DNA of 5,524 bases. Source: Paracoccaceae bacterium (lineage in GTDB: Bacteria > Pseudomonadota > Alphaproteobacteria > Rhodobacterales > Rhodobacteraceae). A model generated the notes under the pieces. That model ran no database searches. It was not told the DNA's origin and was given only the letters and a program-made list of their open reading frames with translations. Both the position numbers and the translations under genes were made by a program. How positions within the stretch are numbered: position 1 is the stretch's first letter; each line of letters opens with the position of its first letter. Location: positions 1 through 5,524 of the forward strand of contig JAAEZW010000145.1 in assembly GCA_018222665.1 (NCBI GenBank), given 5' to 3'. This document shows, one piece after another, positions 1-5,524 of the stretch.

Positions 1-229
1 GCATGTGGGCGCCTTTTTCCAGCGCCTCAATCGCCTCTAACACAACGGCGCCTTCGACACATCCACCCGAAACTGATCCCTCCATTTCGCCCTGACGGTT
101 GATCACAAATTGCCCGCCAACGCGACGTGGGGCAGATCCCCAAGTTTCAACCACTGTGGCCAAAACGGCACCCTTGCCCTCTTGGTGCCAGCGCAACGCA
201 GTTTCAGGAATGTTTTCAAATCGGTCCAT
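1..229 (-). CDS. XdhC/CoxI family molybdenum-enzyme maturation protein (partial, N-terminus only)
   Basis: This is the first 76 codons of a gene that leaves the window at its left edge. The visible protein begins MDRFENIPE and contains the XdhC/CoxI N-terminal pattern: a VVETWGSAPR block (residues 26-35), a QFVI strand (40-43), and the GSVSGGCVEGAVV segment (51-63) with its conserved cysteine at 57. Known family members bind the molybdenum cofactor and help insert it, in sulfurated form, into xanthine dehydrogenase or CO-dehydrogenase-type enzymes in the cytoplasm. The gene follows the CoxE-type gene with a 15-nt gap, so it is probably co-transcribed and co-translated with it. Two in-frame ATGs exist, at 238 and 229. 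The one at 229 is preferred because an AAGG Shine-Dalgarno core lies about nine bases upstream of it, whereas the same motif touches the ATG at 238. Whether the protein has the C-terminal Rossmann domain of full-length XdhC cannot be seen, nor can XdhC and CoxI be told apart. Confidence 0.88.
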   Translation of the reverse strand, partial: MDRFENIPETALRWHQEGKGAVLATVVETWGSAPRRVGGQFVINRQGEMEGSVSGGCVEGAVVLEAIEALEKGAHM

Positions 230-238
230 TGTATCCAT

Positions 239-243
239 CCTTT
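239..243 (-). promoter_or_regulatory. Shine-Dalgarno site deciding the XdhC-family start
   Basis: Read on the minus strand, CAAAGG directly follows the stop codon of the CoxE-type gene. Its AAAGG part lies at optimal distance from the ATG at 229 and has no spacing from the ATG at 238. This favours the shorter protein. The assignment is inferred from spacing only. Confidence 0.5.
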
Positions 244-244
244 G

Positions 245-1513
245 TCACGCAGCCGCCCGCAACTCTGCCAGCATCCGCGGCAATTCACCACGATCATCGG
301 GCGCCGAAATCACATTTGCCAAATCTTCCAAAGATGCAACCGAATGCGACGCGCGAAAGCTATCTACATATGGGAGCATTGCAGTAATTCCGCCAGCCCT
401 TGGCGCAAATCCATCCCATCGCAACAGCGGATTTAACCAAATCAAGCGTTTTGCCAAAAGCTGTAGGCGTTGCATTTCACGGGACAAGTCATACTCATCA
501 TCACGGTCAAGCCCGTCTGTGATCAACAACACAACGGCCCCCTGCCCCATCACGCGGCGCGACCAGTCACGGTTGAAATCATGAAGGCAGGCTGCAATGC
601 GCGTTCCGCCCTCCCAATCTTGGGCCTCACTTCCTGCGGCGGCAAGGGCGGCATCGACATCCTTATTGGCCAAATGACGTGAAATATTCGTCAAGCGCGT
701 GCCAAAGGTAAAGGCATGCACCTTGGACCATCCTGCGCCCTTTTGATTGGCAACCGCGTGAAGAAAGTGCAAAACCATGCGGCTATATTGGCTCATCGAG
801 CCTGAAATATCACATAGGACGATCAGATTGGGCCATCTGATCCGCTGTTTTTTGAACCGCAACCCATCAAATTCACCGCCCTGTCGCATCGCCGCGCGCA
901 GGGTTCGCGCAGAATCAACGTGCGCCATAAGATGGCTGGCTTTGGTACGGCGCGATGCGATGGGTTTCACGGGCAAGGTTAGGCGTGAAAGCATGCGTTT
1001 AGCGGCGGCAATTTCTGCCGTGCTCATCTGTTCAAAATCCAGCGTTTTTAACCGTTCCTTTGTTGATGCCGTGAAGGATGCATCAACTTCGACCATGGTT
1101 TCTTCGTTTTCTTCGTCCTCTTCTGGCTTTGGCATATCGGGCTGTATGCCATCCAACAACGCCTCTGCCGCGCGTTTTTCGGCCGCTTGGGCTGCGCGTT
1201 CCTCTTGGACGCCGCGCACCGCAGGCAGCATCATGGACATCATATGTTCCAAATACCGTGGATCGCGCCAATAAAGCCTGAAGATCTGGGCAAACACAGT
1301 CCGATGTTCGGGTCGGTTCACAAAACAGGCATGCAGCGTCCAATAAAAATCCTGCTGATTGGTAAACCCCGCCGCCTTCACCGCGTCGATCGCATCAATC
1401 ACGCGCCCCGGACCAATTGGCAATCCCGCACGCCGCAGTGCACGCCCAAAATGAATAATATTTTGGGCAAGCTTTGGGTTATCTGGAATTTCCAGCGGGA
1501 CGTATTCGGCCAT
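245..1513 (-). CDS. coxE: CoxE-type VWA domain protein (molybdenum hydroxylase maturation)
   Basis: This 422-residue cytoplasmic protein has the CoxE layout. An N-terminal helical region (about 1-100, with the typical HFGRALRRAGLPIGPGR block at 21-37) leads into an Ala/Glu-rich stretch (102-120) and a very acidic linker (EEDEENEE, 131-138). A C-terminal von Willebrand factor A domain runs from about 228 to 400. Its metal-ion-dependent adhesion site appears complete: D235-x-S237-x-S239, T304 in GGT, and D333 in ITDG. The family's late WLNP motif is at 359-362. No signal peptide or membrane segment is seen. CoxE-like proteins partner a MoxR-type AAA+ ATPase, here encoded immediately upstream; in the CO dehydrogenase system CoxD and CoxE assist assembly of the Mo-Cu active site. 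The start codon abuts the ATPase stop codon (TAAATG on the minus strand), implying translational coupling. An AGAGG motif inside the end of the ATPase gene may serve as its ribosome site. The symbol follows family resemblance; the actual client enzyme is unknown. Confidence 0.9.
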   Translation of the reverse strand: MAEYVPLEIPDNPKLAQNIIHFGRALRRAGLPIGPGRVIDAIDAVKAAGFTNQQDFYWTLHACFVNRPEHRTVFAQIFRLYWRDPRYLEHMMSMMLPAVRGVQEERAAQAAEKRAAEALLDGIQPDMPKPEEDEENEETMVEVDASFTASTKERLKTLDFEQMSTAEIAAAKRMLSRLTLPVKPIASRRTKASHLMAHVDSARTLRAAMRQGGEFDGLRFKKQRIRWPNLIVLCDISGSMSQYSRMVLHFLHAVANQKGAGWSKVHAFTFGTRLTNISRHLANKDVDAALAAAGSEAQDWEGGTRIAACLHDFNRDWSRRVMGQGAVVLLITDGLDRDDEYDLSREMQRLQLLAKRLIWLNPLLRWDGFAPRAGGITAMLPYVDSFRASHSVASLEDLANVISAPDDRGELPRMLAELRAAA

Positions 1514-2428
1514 TTACGCAGATGCCTCTGCTAACCCTGATTTAGCCTCGTCTAAAATTCGTTTTGCCTCAGACCCTTGGATTTTGGCAATGTCGTCTTG
1601 GTATTTCAAAACGGCCCCAAGTGTATCTGAAATAACCTCTGGGCTCAGGGATACGACATCAAGCGCAAGCAAACATTTCGCCCAATCAATGCTTTCTGCG
1701 ACACCTGGCTTTTTGAACAAATCCTCTGTGCGCAACGCTTGGACAAAGGCGATCACCTCTTCGCTTAGGGCTTGGGACACTTCGGGGGCGCGGGCGTTCA
1801 AAATACTGACCTCGCGTTCAAAGTTTGGATAATCGACCCAGTGATACAGACAGCGCCGTTTCAGGGCGTCATGCACCTCGCGGGTACGGTTTGAGGTTAG
1901 GATGACAATTGGGGGCTCAGGTGCCTTGATGGTTCCCAATTCTGGGATTGTCACCTGAAAATCCGACAGCGCTTCTAATAAGAAGGCCTCAAAGGGTTCA
2001 TCGGTCCGGTCCAATTCATCAATCAATAGAATCGGCGCACCATTTTCATCGGGTTGCATCGCCTCAAGCAGGGGGCGCTTGATGAGGTATTGATCGCTGA
2101 ACAATTCCGTTTGCAAGGCATCTTTATTTGATCCCCCCGCGGCCTCGGCCGTACGGATCGCTACCATTTGCGCAGGAAAGTTCCATTCATACACCGCCGA
2201 AGATGCATCAAGCCCCTCGTAACATTGCAAACGGATCAGCTTGCGCCCCAAAACAGCGGCCATCGCTTTGGCGATTTCGGTTTTGCCAACACCCGCTTCG
2301 CCTTCAAGAAAGAGTGGGCGCCCAAGTTTCAGCGACAAAAACACCACTGTGGCAAGCGCACGAGAACACACATAGCCCTTTTCAGACAATTTGTTCTGCA
2401 CATCATCAATTGAAGTAAATACGCTCAT
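1514..2428 (-). CDS. coxD: MoxR/CoxD-type AAA+ ATPase
   Basis: This 304-residue cytoplasmic AAA+ ATPase is of the MoxR class, CoxD-like. Walker A is GEAGVGKT (43-50, with K49 and T50). Walker B is ILLIDELD (133-140, with D137 and E138). Sensor 1 is LTSN (177-180), and the R191/R192 pair in ALKRRC is the likely arginine finger. The length fits the family. In the CO dehydrogenase system CoxD is the ATPase chaperone needed to build the Mo-Cu centre, and MoxR ATPases generally act with a VWA partner; the CoxE-type gene directly downstream fits this pairing. It is the first gene of the minus-strand operon. The ATG at 2428 is chosen because a GAGGAG Shine-Dalgarno sequence (2434-2439) sits five bases upstream. 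A promoter would have to lie in the 173-bp region shared with the divergent plus-strand remnant, but none there is convincing. The alternative is a MoxR protein serving another enzyme; that it is a MoxR/CoxD-class ATPase is nearly certain. Confidence 0.92.
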   Translation of the reverse strand: MSVFTSIDDVQNKLSEKGYVCSRALATVVFLSLKLGRPLFLEGEAGVGKTEIAKAMAAVLGRKLIRLQCYEGLDASSAVYEWNFPAQMVAIRTAEAAGGSNKDALQTELFSDQYLIKRPLLEAMQPDENGAPILLIDELDRTDEPFEAFLLEALSDFQVTIPELGTIKAPEPPIVILTSNRTREVHDALKRRCLYHWVDYPNFEREVSILNARAPEVSQALSEEVIAFVQALRTEDLFKKPGVAESIDWAKCLLALDVVSLSPEVISDTLGAVLKYQDDIAKIQGSEAKRILDEAKSGLAEASA

Positions 2429-2601
2429 TCCATCTCCTCGCTCTTTCTATCCCCATGCTGCACTTTGTTTTCTTGTGGTCAAGCGCCGAGGTATCGCAAA
2501 AAAAGTCATATAGACGCCTTAAGATAGGATGATTTGCACACTATCCCAGCATTGAAATTGTTAAATTTGGCATTGGTGTTTAGGGTGACTCCAAAACATG
2601 A
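2429..2601. other. Divergent intergenic region between coxD-type gene and glycosyltransferase remnant
   Basis: This AT-richer spacer must hold the promoter of the minus-strand coxD-coxE-xdhC operon. On the minus strand a TTGACC (2482-2477) resembles a -35 box, but no good -10 box follows at 16-18 bases (AGCATG is the best), so no promoter is called. A run of seven A lies at 2498-2504. A GACTC at 2587-2591 fits the GANTC pattern methylated by CcrM in alphaproteobacteria. No terminator, repeat or small gene was seen. Confidence 0.5.
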
Positions 2602-3033
2602 TTGAGGTGCTGGGTAAAAATCACGGCTGTCACAACGCAAAAGAATGAGGGCGCCTTCCTGTTGGAATGGATCGCCTACTACAAAATACTTGGATTTGCC
2701 GATATAGTGATTTTATCCAATGATGGCGAAGACGGAAGTGATGAAATGCTGGATCATCTGTCAAAGTCAGGTGAAATCATTCACCTGCGCAATATCGTGA
2801 AATCAGTCGATCCAACAGAATTTTTTCAGGCGACGCGTTTTTTGCCCGCGATTACAGCCCTGACATCGAACGACCCTGCAACAGAGTTCTATAAATTGCA
2901 GCGTGGGCGGCGCGACATGTTACGCCATTTGCGCGCCCTTTTGGGGCATGCAAAGGCCCGTCCTGGTCCCTTGCTGACAAAACTCGTGTGCCAACATACG
3001 CTGCGCCTGCATCCAACCGCCCCCCCAAATTAG
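2598..3033 (+). pseudogene. Remnant of a family 2-like glycosyltransferase (frameshifted start, catalytic half missing)
   Basis: The open frame from 2602 (a TTG) to the TAG at 3031-3033 encodes up to 143 residues. Residues 6-64 match the N-terminus of glycosyltransferases of the Glyco_tranf_2_4 kind common in Roseobacter genomes: KITAVTTQKNEG, then LLEWIAYYKILGF, then the nucleotide-binding-type SND with a following GSDEMLDHL, then IIHLRN. In intact members this is followed by an acidic DxDEF metal-binding motif and some 200 more residues; neither is present in any plus-strand frame here. After residue 64 the sequence is unrecognised. The start is also abnormal. The frame has no early ATG, while an ATG at 2598 reads MIEVLGK and then goes out of frame. 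Removing one A from the run of five at 2616-2620 would join that ATG to KITAVTTQ. This suggests a one-base insertion plus loss or replacement of the 3' part. A short functional protein from the TTG is possible but less likely. The original role was probably sugar transfer to a cell-surface polymer. Confidence 0.7.
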
Positions 3034-3126
3034 TTGCAGTACTCCAGCTGGTGGAACAAACGGCGGCAGAATAATTCCGTCAAACTGGACTAGAAACCTG
3101 CGCGTATTTTGTGTAACCGCAGGGGC
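3034..3126 (+). promoter_or_regulatory. Leader region of the pyrC-pyrE operon
   Basis: This 93-bp spacer between the remnant and pyrC should contain the operon's promoter unless transcription reads through from upstream. A TATTTT at 3105-3110 resembles a -10 box, but the nearest -35-like hexamer (CTGGAC, 3085-3090) is only 14 bases away, so the pair is weak. I see no terminator-type hairpin, no T-tract and no clear pyrimidine-sensitive attenuator. Confidence 0.3.
3121..3125 (+). promoter_or_regulatory. Unusually close Shine-Dalgarno-like motif before pyrC
   Basis: AGGGG lies only one base before the ATG at 3127, too close for normal pairing with 16S rRNA. The only other in-frame start nearby is the TTG at 3109, which has no obvious ribosome site and would add six residues (starting MCNRRG) not expected in the family. 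The ATG at 3127 is kept because [20 protein letters not shown] aligns naturally with the N-terminus of class II dihydroorotases. Confidence 0.35.
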
Positions 3127-4167
3127 ATGAGCACAACAATCACCCTGCCCCGCCCCGATGATTGGCATCTGCACCTGCGCGATGGTGCCATGCTAAACAC
3201 TGTTTTGCCCCACACGACACGTCATTTTGATCGCGCGATCATCATGCCGAATTTGGTGCCACCCGTCGTGCGCGCGGATGATGCGCGCGCCTATCGGGAT
3301 AGAATTTTGGCGGCAATGCCCGCGGACGCTGCGTTCACGCCCCTTATGACGCTTTATCTGACCGAGGATTCGGACCCAGAGGATTTGGCCGCGGCCTATA
3401 CATCGGGATTGATCACCGCAGTAAAACTTTACCCCGCAGGTGCCACTACAAATTCGGCCTCAGGCGTGCGCAATTTCGAAAAGGTGCGGCACGTTCTTGA
3501 TAAAATGGCCGAGATTGGATGCCCCCTTTGCGTGCATGGTGAAGTCACGCATGACGACATCGACATATTTGATCGCGAGGCTGCGTTTATTGAGACGGCT
3601 CTGGACCCATTGCGCCGCGCAATCCCAGAATTGCGTGTGATTATGGAACATATCACCACAAAGAATGGTGTAGATTATGCCCGTGCAGGTGGGGATAACT
3701 TGGGCGCGACTATCACGACCCATCACCTGATCATCAACCGCAACAACATCTTGGTCGGCGGGATCAAGCCGCATTATTACTGCCTGCCCATTGCCAAGCG
3801 TGAAGAACATCGTCAGGCATTGGTTGAGGCCGCAACCAGCGGCGATGCAAGCTTTTTCTTAGGCACAGACAGCGCCCCGCATTTGGACCATCATAAAGAA
3901 AGCGCTTGCGGCTGTGCAGGGTGCTTTACCGCATCAAATACCATGTCCCTATTGGCCCATGTGTTTGAGGACGCTAGCGCACTTGATCAGTTGCGCGCCT
4001 TTGCTTGTGAAAACGGTCCTGCCTTCTATGGCCTACCTGTGAACACCGGCACTATGACGCTGACAAAACAGGACACACCCGTAAAATTCCCATCCAAAAT
4101 CGAAACACCCGAGGGTCAATTAACCGTTTTTGACCCTGGTTTTGATGTTTTTTGGTCCGCTGAGTAA
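3127..4167 (+). CDS. pyrC: Dihydroorotase, class II
   Basis: This cytoplasmic zinc enzyme catalyses the reversible cyclisation of N-carbamoyl-L-aspartate to L-dihydroorotate, the third step of de novo pyrimidine synthesis. The 346-residue length matches E. coli-type PyrC (348). Binuclear metal ligands are all visible: H14 and H16 in WHLHLRDG, the lysine expected to be carbamylated, K100, in AVKLYPAG, H137 in VHGE, H175 in MEHITT, and the catalytic aspartate D248 in GTDSAPH. The flexible-loop region with its CGCAGCF cluster (261-267) is also conserved. The gene heads a two-gene operon with pyrE 12 bp downstream, so steps 3 and 5 of the pathway are linked; pyrB, pyrD and pyrF are not in the window. 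The ATG at 3127 is selected by family alignment, although its ribosome site is poorly spaced. No frameshift or missing key residue is seen, so it is judged functional. Confidence 0.97.
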   Translation: MSTTITLPRPDDWHLHLRDGAMLNTVLPHTTRHFDRAIIMPNLVPPVVRADDARAYRDRILAAMPADAAFTPLMTLYLTEDSDPEDLAAAYTSGLITAVKLYPAGATTNSASGVRNFEKVRHVLDKMAEIGCPLCVHGEVTHDDIDIFDREAAFIETALDPLRRAIPELRVIMEHITTKNGVDYARAGGDNLGATITTHHLIINRNNILVGGIKPHYYCLPIAKREEHRQALVEAATSGDASFFLGTDSAPHLDHHKESACGCAGCFTASNTMSLLAHVFEDASALDQLRAFACENGPAFYGLPVNTGTMTLTKQDTPVKFPSKIETPEGQLTVFDPGFDVFWSAE

Positions 4168-4179
4168 AAGGAAATTCTC

Positions 4180-4866
4180 ATGATCCCCAGTTCTTATCCC
4201 GACGCTTCCGAAATCGCCCGTCTGTCGGCTCGTATGTTGCTTGAAATCAAGGCAGTGCATTTCAATGCTGAGGATCCGTTTACACTTGCCTCTGGCCTGC
4301 CAAGCCCAACATATGTGGATTGCCGTAAATTGATCAGCTATCCGCGTATCCGATCAACCCTGATGGATTTCATGACCGTGACCGTCATGCGCAATGCAGG
4401 GCTTGAGGCGTTTGACAACATTGCAGGCGGCGAAACAGCGGGCATTCCGTTTTCTGCACTGGTTGCAGAACGCATGGCGCTGCCTATGACCTATGTGCGC
4501 AAAAAACCCAAAGGTTATGGTCGCAACGCCCGAATCGAAGGCGCGATGAGCGAAGATCAGCGTGTCTTGTTGGTCGAAGATCTAACAACCGATGGGGGGT
4601 CAAAACTGTCCTTTGTGGATGCGATCCGTGAAACTGGCGCAAGCTGTGCACATACAGCCGTGATTTTTTATTATGACATCTTCCCCGAGACGATCAAAAC
4701 CCTATCAGATCATGGAGTTAGCCTACATTACCTATGCACATGGTGGGATGTTTTGGCCGAAGCCAAGTCACAAAATTCATATGATACTGGCACCTTGGCA
4801 GAGGTGGAAAAATTCCTAAACAACCCGCGTGAATGGCAAGAAAAGCGGATGGGAAATAAAGGATAG
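4180..4866 (+). CDS. pyrE: Orotate phosphoribosyltransferase
   Basis: This 228-residue cytoplasmic enzyme joins orotate to 5-phosphoribosyl-1-diphosphate (PRPP), giving orotidine monophosphate and diphosphate, the fifth step of UMP synthesis. The PRPP-binding signature [14 protein letters not shown] spans 129-142, with the acidic pair E133/D134 followed by TTDGG. The mobile catalytic loop is the basic stretch RKKPKGYGR (107-115). The substrate-binding [15 protein letters not shown] (36-50) lies in the N-terminal part. Intact orotate phosphoribosyltransferases act as dimers, with the loop of one subunit completing the other's site. The AAGGAA ribosome site (4168-4173) lies six bases before the ATG, and only 12 bp separate it from the pyrC stop codon, indicating one operon. 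The C-terminal tail beyond about 185 (WWDVLAEAK onward) is longer than in E. coli PyrE (213 residues), in line with Rhodobacterales homologues as I recall them. It looks complete and functional. Confidence 0.97.
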   Translation: MIPSSYPDASEIARLSARMLLEIKAVHFNAEDPFTLASGLPSPTYVDCRKLISYPRIRSTLMDFMTVTVMRNAGLEAFDNIAGGETAGIPFSALVAERMALPMTYVRKKPKGYGRNARIEGAMSEDQRVLLVEDLTTDGGSKLSFVDAIRETGASCAHTAVIFYYDIFPETIKTLSDHGVSLHYLCTWWDVLAEAKSQNSYDTGTLAEVEKFLNNPREWQEKRMGNKG

Positions 4867-4909
4867 TTACCGAAAAATTTGTCAACGCACAGTCTATATT
4901 TAGCGTTTT

Positions 4910-4918
4910 TGTGGATTT
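4910..4918 (-). promoter_or_regulatory. Weak DnaA-box-like site (inverted)
   Basis: Read on the minus strand this is AAATCCACA, matching seven of nine positions of the DnaA box TTATCCACA. It faces the two plus-strand boxes downstream, and its TGTGGATT (4910-4917) pairs exactly with AATCCACA at 4936-4943, giving an 8-bp inverted repeat with an 18-bp gap. Alone it would be chance-level; it gains weight from its neighbours. Confidence 0.35.
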
Positions 4919-4934
4919 ACCCCCCAAGATATGC

Positions 4935-4943
4935 TAATCCACA
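4935..4943 (+). promoter_or_regulatory. DnaA box (8 of 9)
   Basis: TAATCCACA differs from the consensus TTATCCACA only at position two. It lies 11 bp, about one helical turn, before a perfect box in the same orientation, so DnaA bound at both would sit on the same DNA face. Its last six bases overlap a possible -35 element for dnaB. Confidence 0.55.
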
Positions 4944-4966
4944 GGTTATCCACAGAAATATACAAT
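4938..4966 (+). promoter_or_regulatory. Candidate dnaB promoter
   Basis: A -10-like TACAAT (4961-4966, five of six to consensus) lies 17 bp after TCCACA (4938-4943, four of six to the -35 consensus TTGACA). Transcription would begin near 4972, leaving a leader of roughly 48 bases. The perfect DnaA box falls in the spacer, so bound DnaA would be expected to block polymerase. The -35 match may simply reflect the DnaA box itself, and read-through from pyrE is an alternative. Confidence 0.3.
4946..4954 (+). promoter_or_regulatory. DnaA box (perfect consensus)
   Basis: TTATCCACA matches the consensus DnaA binding sequence at all nine positions. It is 65 bp upstream of the dnaB start codon and follows the near-perfect box at 4935. 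Its place inside the spacer of a candidate dnaB promoter suggests DnaA could control transcription of the helicase gene. The motif is seen directly; binding and regulation are inferred. Confidence 0.65.
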
Positions 4967-4990
4967 TTGCCCCTAACACGGGGGCAGATT
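4964..4990 (+). other. GC-rich stem-loop in the dnaB leader
   Basis: AATTTGCCCC (4964-4973) pairs with GGGGCAGATT (4981-4990) to form a ten-pair stem with one G-U wobble and a seven-base loop (4974-4980). The bases after it are AAAACC, not a T-tract, so it is not a standard intrinsic terminator for pyrE. It ends 19 bases before the dnaB ribosome site. It could be an mRNA leader hairpin, a factor-binding palindrome or a weak pyrE 3' end. Confidence 0.4.
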
Positions 4991-5019
4991 AAAACCTGTC
5001 GCACGACGCGAGGGAAAAT

Positions 5020-5524
5020 ATGAACAAAGTTGCAGAGATCAATCCGACAGGCGCAGAAATCCAACTGCCCGATACGATGCCCCATTCCATTGAGGCGGAG
5101 CAGCAATTGCTAGGCGCGATCCTGACCAACAACGAAATTTATGACCGCGTTGCCTCGATCATCAAATCACAGCATTTCTATGAACCTGTGCATGCCCGCA
5201 TTTTCGAAGTGGCCGCCGCACGGATTGTAAAAAACAATCTTGCCTCGCCTGTCACCTTGGACGCCTTTTTGTCCGATGACGTGGGTCTGCGCGAACTGGG
5301 TGGATCGGCCTATTTGGCGCGTTTGGCGGGTGCCGCGATTGCGGGTTTTGCAGTGCGCGATTATGCACAGCTGATTTATGATCTGGCCATGCGGCGCGAA
5401 TTGATCCGAGTGGGCGATGATATTTCCGCCCGTGCGCGACGCGCAGATGTGGATCAAGATCCAAAAAAACAGATTGTTGAGGCCGAACAATCACTTTATG
5501 CCCTCGCGGAAGAGGGGCAATCAG
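5020..5524 (+). CDS. dnaB: Replicative DNA helicase DnaB (partial, N-terminal domain)
   Basis: The first 168 codons of dnaB run to the right edge of the window. The protein starts MNKVAEINPTGAEIQLPDTM and then shows the classic DnaB N-terminal domain: PHSIEAEQQLLGAIL (21-35), QHFYEPVHARIFEVA (51-65), GGSAYLARLA (94-103) and the helical hairpin region with RDYAQLIYDLAMRRELI (113-129), ending in the linker-helix region around VEAEQSLYALAEEG (153-166). DnaB is the hexameric ATP-driven helicase that unwinds the replication fork and recruits primase through this N-terminal collar. The RecA-like motor domain with Walker motifs lies beyond the window. The ATG at 5020 is preceded by GAGGGA (5010-5015), a well-placed ribosome site, so the start is firm. 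The gene follows pyrE after a 153-bp gap that holds DnaA boxes and a hairpin, so it is probably transcribed at least partly from its own promoter. Confidence 0.95.
   Translation, partial: MNKVAEINPTGAEIQLPDTMPHSIEAEQQLLGAILTNNEIYDRVASIIKSQHFYEPVHARIFEVAAARIVKNNLASPVTLDAFLSDDVGLRELGGSAYLARLAGAAIAGFAVRDYAQLIYDLAMRRELIRVGDDISARARRADVDQDPKKQIVEAEQSLYALAEEGQS

Noticed and set aside
99..584. Open frame of 161 codons on the plus strand
   Set aside because: It lies antisense across the XdhC and CoxE genes, has no family resemblance and is rich in Ser/Arg as expected of a shadow frame. The minus-strand frames show clear conserved motifs.
777..1274. Open frame of 165 codons on the plus strand, Ser-rich in its second half
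   Set aside because: It is antisense to the coxE coding sequence; the serine run mirrors the acidic EEDEENEE linker on the real strand.
2454..2482. TTGACC as the -35 box of the coxD operon promoter
   Set aside because: At 16-18 bases downstream on the minus strand there is only AGCATG or similar, not a believable -10 box.
2524..2545. GATAG...CTATC inverted repeat in the divergent intergenic region
   Set aside because: Five-base arms only, expected by chance in a 170-bp region.
3460..3810. Open frame of 116 codons on the minus strand within pyrC
   Set aside because: pyrC is intact on the opposite strand with all metal ligands; the antisense frame has no recognisable motif or ribosome site.
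4878..4900. TTGTCA with TATATT as a dnaB promoter
   Set aside because: The two hexamers are about ten bases apart, far short of the 16-18 needed.
4884..4910. AACGC...GCGTT with a following T-run as a pyrE terminator
   Set aside because: The stem is only five pairs around a 14-base loop, too weak to call a terminator, though it is the closest thing to one after pyrE.
4867..5019. Chromosomal replication origin
   Set aside because: Two good DnaA boxes plus one weak one do not make an origin: there is no long AT-rich unwinding tract, no dnaA, parA or hemE neighbour, and the gap is only 153 bp.

Overview
The window looks like chromosomal DNA of an alphaproteobacterium, most probably a marine Rhodobacterales (Roseobacter-group) species. 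The basis is protein character: a Rhodobacterales-style PyrE, a class II PyrC, and a CoxD/CoxE/XdhC maturation set beside core housekeeping genes, at roughly even base composition. This is family-level recognition by eye; the species cannot be named.

Layout. Positions 1-2428 hold a minus-strand operon read right to left: a MoxR/CoxD-type AAA+ ATPase (2428-1514), a CoxE-type von Willebrand factor A protein (1513-245), and the start of an XdhC/CoxI-type protein that runs off the left edge. The genes are packed tightly (the ATPase stop codon abuts the CoxE start; a 15-nt gap precedes the preferred XdhC start). Proteins of these families mature molybdenum hydroxylases such as carbon monoxide dehydrogenase and xanthine dehydrogenase. 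No structural subunit of such an enzyme is visible here.

Positions 2429-2601 are a divergent intergenic region. It is followed on the plus strand by a decayed glycosyltransferase remnant (2598-3033). The remnant keeps only the N-terminal donor-binding part of the family. Its only ATG is one frame off, explicable by one extra A in a run of five, and its second half is unrecognised.

Positions 3127-4866 are a two-gene pyrimidine operon, pyrC then pyrE, encoding steps 3 and 5 of de novo UMP synthesis. Both appear complete, with all key residues present.

Positions 4867-5019 are the leader of dnaB. It carries one perfect and one near-perfect DnaA box in tandem 11 bp apart, a weaker inverted third copy, a possible promoter overlapping the boxes, and a GC-rich hairpin. 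The replicative helicase gene dnaB starts at 5020 and runs off the right edge with its N-terminal domain intact.

I see no RNA gene, CRISPR array, insertion sequence or convincing new system. The points most worth a second look are the DnaA-box cluster before dnaB, the broken glycosyltransferase, and the maturation cassette without its client enzyme.
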